64,000 bases of DNA from Apostichopus japonicus (Eukaryota > Echinodermata > Holothuroidea > Aspidochirotida > Stichopodidae), in assembly GCF_037975245.1 (NCBI RefSeq), contig NC_092568.1, positions 19,266,001 to 19,330,000 of the forward strand. Reading direction: 5' to 3'. Position numbers and translations under genes: made by a program. Below, in pieces: positions 1 through 13,854 of the stretch. Each line of letters starts with the position of its first letter. Positions within the stretch are counted from its first letter, which is position 1. The notes beneath the pieces are model-generated. The model was given only the letters and a program-made list of their open reading frames with translations. It ran no database searches and was not told the DNA's origin.

Positions 1-3000
1 TGCATATAGTCAGATCGCAGTCCATGTATGATATTAGTTACTATCCTACACTAATAAACAAGATCTCAATACATCCAGCAGTATTAGATGATAAAACCAG
101 TACCACCACAAACTTGAAGTAAATTTAAATTGTAAAGCTACAACTGTCAACGACCAATCTCGAAAGGGAATTAACTGCATTAAATGGTTCGGTCTTTGCA
201 CATGTGCTGTGGGAAGGTTTTCCCATTGTTCACAGACATCACAGAGCTTTTGTGAATTGTGATCCCCTTGGAGAGGGTTGAGCTTGAGAAATGTGTAGTA
301 TCTAATGGAACTTGATTTTATTCATGAACACATACATGTACTGTAGTACTCCTGTGGTACAGTAGTACTCAATGGTGAGTATAGGTACTTTGAAATGAAA
401 AGCATTGTCACAGGCTAAATAAAGTAATTAAAGTCAATCAACAGTTGCACATTCTATATCCAACAGATGTTGCCTCAACAAGTGCGTCTATATGCCCTTT
501 GTATCATTGAAATGCTAATAATGTCTAATACAATTATGTACAATGACATACGTTATAAAACACAGACCATAGACAGTATGTTCACAAAATGAATACTTCT
601 TCCAAGGAAAGATTAGAAAGTTTAATATGTTCTCCTGGATCTCAGATCAAGCAACAACAACAAATAAATACAATGTTGTTTACAAATTTAATTATGGAGT
701 CATGAAATGTACGGCAACACCTAATTATTTTTTCCATCCAGCGTCGGGCACGTTTGTACACGTGTGCTCAACGCGATCAGGTATTCAAGTATTATGTAGC
801 GCGGTGCAGACTTAATGTTAAACAACAGTGGAATATTTTATGGTCTGTGGTAAATGTATCATGGCCTACTCTTTGCTTGGCCTCATGTACAATACAGTAC
901 ATACTTAGTGTGTGAGCGTCTGTGTGAAAATCTCATAATTAATCTCAAAGCATATTACATATAGTCCTATCTACGTACAGTAGGAACGCCAACAGATCGA
1001 GATACGTTATCCAGACGGGGGACATGCATACTAGTAACATCATACACGTGCAAACAGGCTTGCAGTGCACACTCTAACAGATGTCTAGTTCTGACATAGA
1101 AATTGTAACAAAATTATACACAATTCTGAAGACATATATGAGTAATCCTTGTTAGAATCATAGATATTCTGAAAAAAATGACAATGAAGCTGCCATCTCT
1201 TTGCCTTCTACTTTTTGGCACTTTTCCTGACAGGCTGATATAGACTCGAATAGGGGAATGCTACCATATAGGTCCATTGCATATTATGTTGTTTGCATGC
1301 ATGAAAGAGAGACAGACAGAGAGATAAAGCCTTGCAGATCTATTTAATACTGTGCTACCTACCAGCTTGAAGCTTGGTAACTGTCATTTAGCACAAACTT
1401 CAAAAAATATTATGAAGTTTTTTAACTGTAGTTTAGCAAAAAACTTCAAAAACATTATCAAAACAGCTGTAGACACAAAATGTAAACACCAAGTTGTTAA
1501 TATTCCCCTGACTTTTGTGCCAGACATTCTTCCATATCTGGGATATTATCATCTTTGTGATCAAAGAATATGACCCTAAAAGGCCTCTGCTAGCATGATC
1601 ATGCATGTACAGAGTACTACAGACAGAGTTTTATCTCAGGTGATGATAATGATGCAGCATCAGATCCAGCTTTTTTCTCACTTGTGAATTCGTTGATGAT
1701 AATTTTTTAAGATACACTTTTGGTTAATTTAGCTAATGTTCCAGCTTTGAGGGAAGAGCAATTCATTTATCAGTGATCTTTGTAGTGACCTGGGTATGGT
1801 GGATGTTGTCATGCTATATGGATGCCTCTTTGTACAGTAGTTAAATTGTAATTCCTATAAAGAGGGCCACAGCAGGAGTTTCTTGTATCATATAGAGGTG
1901 ATATATACTGGTATTGAAGGCCTTGTTCACATTCGAGAACACAAGGGAGATCAGAGTTTTTGTTTACCCCCACTGGGAGATAACAAAACTTAAATCGGGC
2001 GGGTTCACATCGTACCATTTCCACGACAACAACCGGTAGGTTGTCAGAAGGATCAAACCTTTTTCTCCGCCAGAATTTTTTTGTGATGACAATGTTGAGT
2101 AAAAAGTCAGAGTTTGAAATGATCTGCAAGGGTTGATCAGCTGGCCGATATGGGTTCCAATATATACATATATACAGTAAACCACAATGGTGGGTTATAT
2201 CAACATACATTGTTTGACCAATTAAAGTTAGAAAATGGGGAGGCCATCAGCAATACAGGATGAATGAAAGAGCAATTAAAGGCAAAGATATATACAGTAT
2301 ATATAATAAGTATCATACTTGTGATATTCTGTTCCAGACAACAACAACAACAAAATATTCCATATAGACAACTCAAGTTTTGTAGACATTTATAAAGGTT
2401 CCTATGTGAGTATCACCTGGCCACAATACTGTATACAATATGTCAGCATTTATGTCAAAATGTTTGATGGTGTTGTGACTCCATGGGCCTCCCCTCCCTT
2501 ATTGACTACTCTACAGAGTACAAAGGACAGGGGTAATTCTTAATTAATCTCAAAATCTTTCCAATTAATTTCCTGTGAGAACCAGGGAGACACGTTCATG
2601 GAGAAAAGGGCCAGAGGGGATGCGAATTCAGAGGATTCCTAGACTGAGCAATCGTCAGGATAGGCCATTGTATACAGTACTTGCAAGCTACTACAGTATT
2701 AAGGGTCCACATATATAATACCCAATTTTTTAATGCAAGATTGTGAACAAATCTTTGTTGTGGGATGGTTTGAGGTCTTTCACTGGCCTCATTAACTCAA
2801 GGGGCCATGTAAATATTGAGAATTTAGGCCCTGAATTTTTTTAAATGGAGACAACTCTCCCTCTCTCAGGATGAAATGTTCAAGGAAATGATGTTATTCA
2901 CTGCTTGCATTGGGCTGCTATTAACAGCTCAGTATAAACATTGATTCACAGACATATTTTGTTTGGCTGGTGTCACTAGACTCTTTGATTGCTTGGATTA

Positions 3001-3351
3001 TCCTGCTGTTAGATGTTAATCTACATACATAAATGATTAGTTTTCTCTTTCTCTCTTTCTAGTAGTGATAACATAATTTGAAGTTGATCAAAGATATATA
3101 TACTGTACTGTATAGATCACTGGTAATGCTGTAGGATGCCATCCATACAATACTATGCACAAAGTATTTTATTTAACTGGTTACATTTACAGATTCCTTA
3201 ATGGATAGGAGCTGAATTGCTTTGTCATCAAATCTACAGTACCAGGCCATCAGTTTTCTTAAGTTCCTCATTCCACATAGTTTGACAGCATATACAGCAC
3301 TCGGCATGATTAGAATTATATACTTTACGATCCAAAATTTGTAGCTACCTC
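1..3351. other. Gene-free AT-rich stretch
   Basis: No open frame here has splice context, family resemblance or coding character; the longest frames are short, and some overlap each other on opposite strands. The DNA is AT-rich with many short TACAGTA/TACTGTA words and small TATA-rich tracts. I see no recognisable gene, RNA gene or bounded mobile element. Confidence 0.6.
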
Positions 3352-3765
3352 TTAATGCTCTTTTGGAAGTTTAAATTGGTACGTGTGCAACATTATACTA
3401 TCATTACAGTTATCAAGGTTACTTAGAAAAGTGACATTATTGTGAACATATTTGTTGAAAGGAATAAAAATCTGTACAATCCAAATTGCTCGCAACATTT
3501 AATGCTCTGCCAAAATTTTAAATTGGTAAGTGTACAACATTATATTATCATTACTGTTATCAAGTTTTCTTAGAAAAGTGACATTATTAAGAACATATTT
3601 TTTGAAAGGAATAAAAATCTGTACAATCCAAATTGCTCGCAACGTTTTAGTGCTCTGCCAAATTGTACAACATTATACTATCATTACTGTGATGAAGTTT
3701 CCTTAAGTACAAAAGTCACATTATTGTGAACATATTTGCTAAAAGGAATAAATATCTAAATCTGG
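3352..3765. repeat. Tandem repeat, about 147-bp unit, nearly three copies
   Basis: Three successive blocks share the same order of words: an AATGCTCT start, an ACAACATTATA-like core, AAAAGTGACATTATT, then GGAATAAAAATCTGTACAAT. The last word recurs at 3461 and 3608, giving a 147-bp period. The third copy has an internal deletion and more substitutions. It is a local minisatellite with no coding potential. Confidence 0.85.
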
Positions 3766-4699
3766 TAAAGATGCTAGGAACAAAGTTCTAATTCAATGTA
3801 CAGTAGCGTAGTTAAATTTAATTAATCGTTAATTCAGTACATACAAGGAACGTACTGAACTTTCTGGCAATTTGATGTAGATCTATTCTTATCCCAAACA
3901 CAGTCTGTGTACATATGGTACAGTATACAGTACTTACTGCTCCTTGAAGAGGCTGTCATATGATACAAAAATAAAAAAGGGCAAGCTACAGTATAAATGG
4001 CAACATTGCTGTTAAGAAGTACTGTACACTTTGAGAATTTCTGCAGTGATTGATATTTTCTACAAACGACCCTGAGAAAATCTTTGGTGCCACCAAATTT
4101 ATGCATCTATATTGACATAAACATTTATAGCAAGCCTGTCTAGCTTCAACCGAATCTTGGTAATATCACTCTCACGACGACAAGCTTCTTTCTGCTTCAG
4201 TAAAGTTCTGCAGCTTGTATATTTATAGCCCCTTTTTAGAAAGGATATGAATAATCCAGCAGGAATTTATTTCGCTTTATATACAGTGTACAGTTTCTGA
4301 TCCACAGCAGACTGTGAGTGAGTGCTCCACCGTGATTTGTTAATTTAATAGCTGCTATGTCTGATATATTTCAATATTTTTTGTCCCTCCATCGACCTCT
4401 CCCAAGTGCATCATATAGTGAGATTCCCTACAGCTCTCATGATGGTTTGATGTGGCATGGACATTTTTACAGTGGCAGCCAAGCTTGAAAAGTGCAGTCA
4501 CTCATCACCTGCAGATTTTCATTCTTTGTGCAGTAGTTAGTGTACACATGTCATCATGACAGAAACTAAAAGACACTGTGCAGTTTAAAATGCTCAGCAT
4601 TTTGATTTGCTTGGCAGTTAATGTAACTATTAGTAGTTGATAAGATAACAGTTGATTCAATGCAAGGCATCCTGTAGATTTTGTTTTATTTGTGTATTT

Positions 4700-4732
4700 G
4701 GGAGGGGGGTGGTGTGGGGTGGGGGTTGGGGA
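4700..4732 (+). other. G-rich tract, possible G-quadruplex
   Basis: Four or more runs of three or more G are separated by one to three bases. This pattern is compatible with a G-quadruplex on the + strand. It could equally be a simple low-complexity tract. Confidence 0.4.
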
Positions 4733-6327
4733 ATGGCATAAGGTTAGTTAGGGACTAGTAACTGAATCCTCAACATTTTGTCTAATAAGCCCTTTTCTTT
4801 GTCAATCACATTATCACATTAAAAAAGTGGCATGCAGAGTTAAAATTTTCAAATTGTCAAAAATTTACAACAACTTTTTCATCATTTTTTGAAATGTAAA
4901 CATGAAAACTTGTGATTTACTTCTAATTAGCTACTGTGTCTCCAATTATTAAGAGGTAGAAAGAAGACGGTGCTCGTTGAGCCGGAATGGGTGATTGGTG
5001 GTGCAGTGCTAGTTAACATGCATGTCACAAATGTTTGTATTAAAGCTATGGATTGTACATGTAAGCTGATGGAGACAACTAACTTAATTGTACAGTAGAT
5101 AGCCAAACCAGCCAAGTTTTGTGGTACTGTAGAATAAAGATTGGCCCCCCCCCCAAAAAAAAAGAAGATATTCTGGCAAAACTTTCAGAGAAATTCTGAA
5201 GAGGATTTTATGACCATTTTAGCATATTTATTTGATTCCTTTCTTACCTATCTCTTATTCATGCACTGTGAACCTAGCTCAGAACAAGTGGGTATAGTAC
5301 AGTTTCTAGCAATTTTTGTGCAAGACATGATAGCCACTTTCAATGACACCAGTTGAACTGTGCTAATGTACATATGTTACAACTTGTTAATAGCATCTTA
5401 GCAGATTTGGATCTTAATCATGCAGTTTTAATTAATTGTCACAGTTATACAGAAATGTGGATAAAGATTAAAACTGGCAGCTGTCAAAAATATTGGCAGT
5501 AGTATCAGGTCAGGCATTACAGGATCATTACACCGGCCATCCTGTCGCACGTAGTCCACGTCGTTAACGTCGTCCACTTTTCACAAACTGATGTAAATTT
5601 TAGATATATTTGGAAGAGATTGTATGCTTTGTAAGTTTGATTATTAACGGGTATTGTATCTGAAAATGTCTAGAAATGGGAGTGATGTAATCATGGCAAT
5701 TGAGTTGCATTTTTTTCTTTGTTTTTTTCCTTCCTAATATACAAATCACTTAGTCAAAATTTCGATGAAGCCTTGAATTTCATAGTTTCAGTACGTTTAT
5801 TGACAATTCTAGAAGCCAAACGCTACAGCTTAGACCCTCTGTGCAAAGGTACAGTATTATACAGTAGCAACAGTCTGTATGTACTGCACATATCATATAC
5901 ATTTTTGAAAAAAATACAACAGCATCCTTGTTTAATTTATGTGTAGCATGTGCAATAAACTATGGTTCTATAGATACCTTACATATTAAATAGTGGATTT
6001 ATTGATCTTTTATGGCATGGAGTATCATGTATTGATTTATAGGGGAAGAGATAATGGATTCAGTCATTGGAATAGCATATATACACAGTACTGTATTAAG
6101 TTGGAGGAGTTTAAACCAGCAGGAAGCTCTTGTTCTATCATAATGATGGAATATTATAAGTATGCATTTTGGCAATATTAAAAGACTGTTGGCTTTTGAA
6201 AGTGAAGTACAGTTTTACTGTACATTTAAGACCATTTCCTATACTGTACATATGTATAGTCTTTGACTTTTCAGAAGTACTTTTGTAGTTCAAGTGTTGA
6301 CACTCTATATTATTCCTAGACATTGAT

Positions 6328-6365
6328 GGGAGCGGGAGGGGGAGGGAGGGTAGGGAAGGGAAGGG
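6328..6365 (+). other. G-rich tract, possible G-quadruplex
   Basis: Seven or so runs of GGG or longer with one- or two-base loops form one of the densest G-run clusters in the window. It is a strong formal match to the quadruplex pattern; function is unknown. Confidence 0.45.
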
Positions 6366-6499
6366 TTTAAATAAGACAATAAGATATATATCTCAGGGAG
6401 AGAAAATGGAACCACAATGGACTGACCTTTATTTAGTTGTAATATTTTTGCACATGTTTGAGGACTTGCACTACACGATGACACAGGGCCCCACTTACA

Positions 6500-6542
6500 T
6501 TGGACCGCGAGTGCAGGGTCCAATCCTGTGCTTGCGGTCCAA
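6500..6542. repeat. Short imperfect hairpin
   Basis: An 18-base arm starting TTGGACCGC is followed by a 7-base loop and an inverted arm ending GCGGTCCAA, with about 15 of 18 positions pairing. It sits in non-coding DNA and may be the core of a small decayed foldback element. Confidence 0.5.
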
Positions 6543-9000
6543 TCTGTAGTGTAAACACTGATCAGACTCTGCAATTGGAACGGCCATGATAGATTATGAT
6601 CAGAGGGAGGACCATTGTAAGATGTAAATTTGCAGGTTGTTGGGGTTGATCGACCCAGGATCAGTGATGACCTTTAACCTTTTGTTGTTGTGTGTTACTC
6701 GCATAATTTGACGCAATAGAAGCGCAGACTTGACAACATGTTTCATGCCTCTCCTTCTAACTGTAGTAAGCAGACCTCAATTTCCCCGTTTGATGATCTG
6801 ATATCAAGCACAGGGTTCCATGCAAACAGCCAGAGGTTCATGCAAAACTCGGATCATGTTCTAATTGTGGTCTTGTATTACTACCGAACACCGAGTGCGG
6901 GTTGTGATCTGTCATCTACAGTAATTAAGCTTCCTGAAATGTATTTCAAAATATATCTGCCTTCAAATAATTCAACTGAACTTAAACCCTGTTTGCAGCG
7001 AAAGTGCTGCAGAAATTGTCGAACTGACACATGAAGTCATCTCAGCTAGGTTGAAAGCAGCAGTTTTGCATTGACTTTTTGGTTATATTTTGTTATTTTT
7101 TCATTCAATTTTGATGTCCTCTGACATGTCTGCCATAATTTAATTTAAATTCAAAGCATAAAGAAGATGTATAAAAAAAAATTGTCTGAAAAAAAAATCT
7201 GCTGTTCTGCAAGTTTTTTTGCAACTAGTAAAGGGCAATAACAAAAGCATCTGATTGATAAAAATTTTACACTTGAATTTAATCATTATATTCTTTAATT
7301 AACAGCCATGTAAATACTCTTAGGGGTACACAAGTTTAGTTGTTAAGTTTGATCAACGGTAATCTTAGTTATACTGTAACTGAGTGGATTTGGTAACTGA
7401 GTGGATTTGGTAAAAATTTCTGGAAACTTAACAAGCAAATTAAGGCTAACAAATTTGGTTCACAGATCCGTACTGTGTATTTGTGACCGTACATGCAGGT
7501 AGGTGGTTGAGGTTTTTAGAGGATATTCACTGATGTGAAAAAATAAAAGTATAATAATAAAAACAAATAATGATTTTTTTTTTTTTTTGCTCTCTTACCT
7601 AAATTGAATATATATACATTTCTTCATCAATTTCCATGAATATCACCACTTTTGCAAAATAAACACTAATCTTTCTGCTTCTAAAATAATAACAACAAAT
7701 GAGGTTTTCTTTGATCATGACAATGAATATTATTGATACTGGTGGCTGAGGTTGAAGGTTCAGTATAATTCAAAGAAGTTGATTAAAGAAGGTGAAGGAA
7801 TTGCTTTGTGTAAGTAGATTTAAACTCTCCACTTAAAACAGCAGGAGATATATGTCAAAGACCTGATTTTCATAATTTAACGCAACAAATCACAAGACAC
7901 CCTACTGTGTTGTTCTCCATGTTTTGTAATGGTTTAAACTCACTCAAATGGAGTATGTATTGTTAAGCAATATTAAGTATACTGTATTTAAGATATCCTA
8001 GATATCTTGTAAGATTTAGTTAGGAAACTCGGAGAGCTTGGTAGTAGTAAGGAAAGTAGTGCATGACCATATGCTGTAAAGAGAATAATGCTATTTGAGT
8101 TGGTTTATATTGCAAAGTTTCCCAAACTTCCAAGCCTTACTATTCAATATAAGATATATTGCATGTTTTATATATTTTTTAAATTTTCCCCGAATGATGC
8201 TATATGAGCAGTGAGTAATTTGATACTATCCTCGACATTTCCTTAACCCCAAGGACTTTCCATCTAGCAGGAGTAAACCCCTGTATAAAAAGCCTTTAAA
8301 TCTCACAATGTTTGACGTTCACTAACACCATTTGATATAAAAGCACAAAGCTGCTTGAATACAACCCAATGTGAGAAATACTAACGAGAACTGCCAGGAA
8401 AGTATTTCTGGAAAATGAGTTCTATAGCAGCTTAAAATGCTTACTACTGACAATCTTTTAATAAGTTTAAAATTGCTGTAACAGGAAGTGCAAGCTTATC
8501 AGCTTATGGTACACTAACTGACACAGTTCCTTGTTACGTTCTGAATGGATTGTATGTGAGTGGCAATTAGGGAGGAGTCGTGGACCCACCCGCCCTCATT
8601 CAGCGATATTGAAATTCAGTGAATGTCTTGCCCAGTTATTAGTGCCCAACCTGTGCCGTGGTTAATAGATAAACATGCTGGTAATTATCAACATGTGAAA
8701 GGGCCTGGAGGGAGTAAATATGATGAAACTGTCAAAAACCGGGGAAAGAATTGCTCGCATTGTGTTCAATTTTGACATGTGATTTGTGCCGCTGCCATGA
8801 TTTTTGCGATGGCAGTTTGATATCATCATGAACTGTGTAGTCTGGGGAATAATGTAGTGTTCAGATTTTGTGTAGCAGTAATGAAGGCTCTGACCTTTTT
8901 TTTCCTCTCTTATATAATACTACATTTTCTGTGTACAAAATCTGCTGTACATCTTTGCACCTGTATAGCAAGTTGCCCAGTTTACATATAATAGCTGTTT

Positions 9001-9070
9001 ATGATAATAATCATAAGTAATATTTATATAGCGCATAATCAGCAAAGCTGCTCAAAGCACTTTACAAATG
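9001..9070 (-). mobile_element. SINE/LINE-like 3' tail fragment
   Basis: Read on the minus strand, this fragment has AAAGTGCTTTGAGC, then GCGCTATATAAATATTA, then a TTATTATC-like simple tail. That word order is familiar from the 3' ends of SINEs and their partner LINEs in many animals (from memory, not searched). I cannot assign a family and see no 5' part. Confidence 0.45.
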
Positions 9071-9559
9071 TAAAACCTAAAAACAAATAGTAACAAAATC
9101 CTAAATATTACAAATTGTTAACACATTATTCCCTGTAGTCACCCCTTACACCGGAACCAGGTTTTTAGAAGAAAAAAGAAAAGAGGATATATGCATAAAT
9201 TTAACCTAAATTAATAAATTTGTAGCATTCTTTGCTGAATATTGTGCTGCTCTCCATATAACCCCGGTGTTAAAAAATAGCTGGCTGGAATTAATGCCCC
9301 ATTCTGTCCTCCCCGAGAAGATTGAATGTCAAGAGCGATAAATTTCATCCGATTGATCAAATCTCTGAACAGAGGAGATCATGATCAACAAGATCCGTAT
9401 AATTTGGGCTCTCTCTGTCCCATATAAAGTGACTTAATAATACCCTTGTTTTGGTCAAGTATCCTGTGTGTTCATCATTATCATCATCTTCACTACATTG
9501 CTCAGTGATTGCAGTGTAGCTGTTGACACAATGACACCTTTATTGATTTGCTCTCTCTG

Positions 9560-9939
9560 TGTGTGTGCGTAGGAGGCTTGCCAATACTGACTATATATAT
9601 ACACACTGTATATCCCGGCTGCTTGCACTTGTCTGCTGTTGGTTTCATTGACAAGCTGGTTCAAGCAAGCTGCACTCTGCCGCCCGCCCGCCCGCCTACC
9701 CGTGCAACTTCATACAAGCTTTGACATTGCATTGCAGCAAGCAGCTTCTGCTCTCGGTGTGGATTAATAGTCGTGTGGTTTGTGTGGCTCTTAATAGTAG
9801 TAAGTACATTTTGACTGCTGCCATTCAGGATATATACTCCAGATTTATTTGGGACTCATAGCAGCAGGATGATAATCTTCATTCACACTGTGAAACCTCC
9901 TTGACTATCATTGAGCAGGTGATAATACTAATAGGACAG
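9560..9939 (+). promoter_or_regulatory. BAHD1: Possible non-coding first exon and promoter of BAHD1
   Basis: This short region has a TATATATA tract near 9593 and a GC-rich run of CCGCCCG units near 9680, unusual in this AT-rich DNA. It ends in a strong consensus splice donor, ACAG followed by GTAAGTAAGT at 9940. The first BAHD1 coding exon has its splice acceptor directly before the ATG at 14701, so an upstream untranslated exon is required, and this is the best candidate I see. The start is not defined by the sequence. It is inference only. Confidence 0.3.
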
Positions 9940-12107
9940 GTAAGTAAGTGTTTATCAAGGATAACAGCTACAGGGGTACCTGTTCAAGAGTGCAGGATAG
10001 GTGTATACCGGGTCACCTACTGTAACTAGGTCTGCTGATCATGTTTATTGGTAAATAGTAGAAGGTTTATTTAAGATAGTCAAAGCATTATAACTAACCT
10101 TTAGGAGGGTAAAGGATTTATTTAGTGCATAGGGATTAACATTCTTTACCCCATTTTTAAATTTTTTTTTTGTGTGTGTGTTGTTTTCTCGCTCTTCCCC
10201 CCCCCCCCTTTTTTCCCTTCTGTTCTTGCTTTTTTCTTATTTTGAGGAATTGAGGAGATTAACCTAGGCAAACAGCCTGAAATGGTATCTATAGCTAAAT
10301 ATATTTGCACTTTATTGCAGACTGCAGCAGACTATTGAATTGGATCATTATGTATTTTAGCAAGTTTCAATAACAACATTTTGCTGACATTATATTTAGT
10401 ACATGGTCAGCATGAATGAATTAGAACTTTGTTGTTTTTGCAAATACTGTAGTTCAGTTATTTAAAGTGCAGATTGTCTGACCTTGTTATTTAAGGGCTT
10501 TTTTTTAATTTAATTTTTTTTTATTTTATTTTTATTTTTTTTTTTTTTTTTATGTAGGTGAGATGGCTAAAGGAATTTTGGTATGAATCAAGTTAATAAT
10601 TTGTAGCAAGTCTGTGCTCATAATTCATTTTGATGCTGGGTTGGAATTGTCTGGTACAGTAGTAAAGGGTGACACATTTAAGGAGAGATTAACTATATTG
10701 TTTATAGTCTCACTGGCACTCTCTATATTTGCTGATATTTCAATCTGGTGGGAAGAAGATCAATTTGTCAACATGATACTGTAACGCCAGGAAACTTCCA
10801 TCTAGCTTGCTAATCAACGGAAGGTAATTTTGATTTGTGTATTGTAAACTTGTATCATAAACTTAACAATTTGTTGAAAAATATAAGTTTCTGGTTTGGG
10901 AAAAGGATTCTGTATTTAAAGGGTCAAGTTTCCAGGATTAAGCTTGAACCTCATTAAAGATTTACAGTCCTGTTAAAGCTGTAAATCAAAGGAATCGACT
11001 TTTCCATTATGTGTGGTGATTTGTCGTCATGTACCTGAAATACAGTAGAAGACAAATTCTATAAGTATTCAGCAGTGTACAGTAGCCTGTGCTGATAATG
11101 TGTGTAAAGTACTTGGTTCTTGAGCATCGTTTTCTTCAAACAGTTTTTTACAACACATTCATTAATCCCTTTCCCTGTACAGGTGCTACTGTTATATGGT
11201 GCAATATGTGAAAATATATACATGCAAAATAGTAATAAAGATTGTGATAAATTGAAAAATCTATGGCTTTTTTTGTGTGTGTGTGTACTCTCAACCCTAG
11301 TGCATGTTTAGTAAGTAGATATACACAGTTTAATAGTCAAAAATAGTCAGAATACTGCACCTCATATGAGTATGCATTAATAGCTATGCAAAATGTACAC
11401 ACCACATTATTTCTCAAAATAGTGGTTATTAACTGGAAAAAACTTACACTACAGACCATTGACATAATACATCCCTTCTGTAAAATGCCTCCAGTCTTAA
11501 AATACCTTGTCTTCTGTAAACTAATACGTTTGATAACGATGTCATCCTGCGCTCTATTTAGGCCAGGTTGTTCTTAGCAAATTTAGTAATGGGTTGCTAA
11601 TGACCATCTCTCTCACTGTGACTGTATACTGCACGGTACATGTTTGACTTCCTTATCATACCGTTGCATCAGAGTAGCTGACCCCATTAATTGTGGACTT
11701 GGGTGTATAATTTTGCTTTATTCCTGCAGCCAAGAGTTGACCTAGGAAACATTCCATGCATGATTTGATAGGTTCTAGCCATTGATGTAAATTTACGAGG
11801 GAGGACAATATATTCCTTCAAACATGAAAGGGTATTGTGTACACTATGTACAAAACATTTTAACAGTTTAGATATACTGGCTATGGAGGAAGATCCACCC
11901 TCCCCACCCCTTCCCATACCTCTTCCAACCCCCCCCCCAAAAAAAAACAAAGAAGAAGAGGAGAATAGAATAGACAAAGAAGAAGCAGTATAGTACTTAT
12001 TGTAGTTTTAATGCAATTGTCTTCCTTTTATCCCCTTACTGTATCTTTGGGTATGTTTATATATGTGTGTATTTATTTCCAACTGTAATACCGTTGTATT
12101 TATATCT
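9940..12107. other. Probable 5' intron or intergenic DNA, no gene
   Basis: It contains long T-rich and C-rich homopolymer tracts (10150-10230 and 10500-10553) and short frames without support. If the 9.9-kb donor is real, this is the first part of the BAHD1 5' intron. Confidence 0.4.
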
Positions 12108-12298
12108 ATGCCTGCAACATTCAAGGTCATAGATATTCCTCCAATTGTGCTAGAATTTCAAGTATGTAATGCATCCCCCATGTTCAAGTCTCAATAATAA
12201 TATATGCCAGCAACATTTAAGGTCATCGATATTTCCCCCAATTGTGCTAGAATTTCATGTTACAATGCATCACCCATGTTCAAGTCTCAGTAATAACA
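12108..12298. repeat. Two-copy tandem repeat, about 96-bp unit
   Basis: Two consecutive blocks share GCAACATT.AAGGTCAT, CCAATTGTGCTAGAATTTCA and CCCATGTTCAAGTCTCA in the same order, starting at 12108 and 12204. They are about 90 percent alike by eye. The repeat is non-coding. Confidence 0.8.
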
Positions 12299-13443
12299 TC
12301 GCAAAATGTAGTTTTCCACATTGAGATATTCATATGCCTATTTTAACACTCCTGAATGTCTGTCAAGAAAGTAGAAGAATCACAACCTTCAGAAGCTGCT
12401 TTTGTAAATTTGTAGCTAAATTTTAGCATGCTTATATCGGGGGCAAGCAAATGAAGACCTTTAAATGGTATAAAAGTCTATTTAAGCTACTATGTACAGC
12501 AGTACAGTACAATACTGCTGATAGTATCCATGTCTTATCTGATTTGACATATAAAAGACTACAAATATCTTATATCATGTAACTTACATGCTGAGTCTCT
12601 GCTTCTCTTTATTGACATGTATAATATAATTTCATGGTAAATTCATATATCAAACACTTGGAAGCTCAGTAGTTCAGTTCAAATTCTCCACACATCATAC
12701 AGTATATATACCTACATACACTTTCAATGTCAAATTCTGCTGTCAGCTACAGTAGCAACAATCACAGCTGCCATTCTTAGACTGTCAGTCCTGATACTGT
12801 GTGATATGATGGCCTCTTGACACATACTTAGAAGAGTTTGCTTTAAGAAATGTATATAGTATGTTCTCTAGGGGACAACATGGTGAGCACATTAAAGAGT
12901 ATCCCCCCACAGTAAATACAATAGGTTTACAGTGTTATGTAGGAAGTATTGCAAGACAGAGTGACATGTACATTAAAGTTTACACTGCTATGAAAACTTG
13001 TCAAATATTGACTCATCAGTAAGGATATTTTGTGATATATGCTTTCCAATGTTAATGTGTTTTTGTTTTTTTCTGGTCTAGATGGTCAAGTAATTTGCAC
13101 TTTATTCATATTTTACCGACCCACTACATACCCGTACTATACATTGCAGGTTTCTACTATAAGCCATCATTCTCAAATAATTTGGCACATTTTTCTTTTT
13201 ATTTCCATACTTTGACTTTATCTGTGACTTTCGTAGAACTGTTTGGGTACAGTAGTTTCAACAAAGTGCACACATGTTGTAAAAAGGAAATTGTGCAACC
13301 ATTGCTAATGTTGCTGGTGGTGGTAAATTATGTTAAAAGTAGATAAAAACCGTAGACAATAGACTGGTTACCTTTTAACACTGTGTGCATCCTCAGTGAC
13401 CAGTCAATGACCTAACTCCTTCTCATTCTAGCACCCAAAGTGC
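12299..13443. other. Gene-free stretch
   Basis: AT-rich DNA with no supported gene; frames here are short and lack splice or homology support. Confidence 0.5.
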
Positions 13444-13446
13444 TTA

Positions 13447-13851
13447 AGGCCCGGTCACACTATACCGATTTTTTATCTGAATACTATCCGATTTTCCCGG
13501 AGGAATCGGAACTGCCAGTTTTTCGTTCGGGTCTTCTAGCCACAGTGATAAAGGACCTGATTTGCTATCTGTTGGGCCATTCCGATGTGGAATAGCCCTC
13601 TCCTAACTTTTGAAATTGACTCCGTTTCCTTTTATCGGATAGCTATCCGATTTCTCTTACGATTTTCATCGTTTTTCGATGTGACGTCACTTCCGAATGT
13701 AGTCCGTTCCAGAACCCCTCAGATTTGGAGTAGGTATTTGAATATTCCACTGCGTTCATTACATTCACTACCACAAACCTCACTCTTCGGCCTAAAATCG
13801 GAAAAATCGGACCGTATTCCGATAAAATATCGCTGTAGTGTGACCGGGCCT
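13447..13851. mobile_element. Short inverted-repeat transposon (MITE) with TTA target duplication
   Basis: The 405-bp block starts AGGCCCGGTCACACTA and ends with its reverse complement. The inverted similarity continues imperfectly for about 50 bases with repeated CCGATTTT words. It is flanked on both sides by TTA (13444-13446 and 13852-13854), as expected for a 3-bp target duplication of PIF/Harbinger elements. It encodes no transposase, so it is a non-autonomous copy. Open frames on both strands inside it are artefacts of the element. It lies about 850 bp upstream of the first BAHD1 coding exon. Confidence 0.8.
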
Positions 13852-13854
13852 TTA

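Larger units (their letters stand above)
3766..9000. other. Gene-free stretch
   Basis: No gene supported. It contains the G-rich tracts near 4700 and 6328, a short hairpin at 6500-6542 and an 18-bp direct duplication at 7376-7411. Open frames are short and lack homology or splice-site context. Confidence 0.55.

Noticed and set aside
1809-2210. 133-residue minus-strand frame
   Set aside because: No recognisable motif or splice context, and a second overlapping frame exists on the same strand; composition is like surrounding non-coding DNA.
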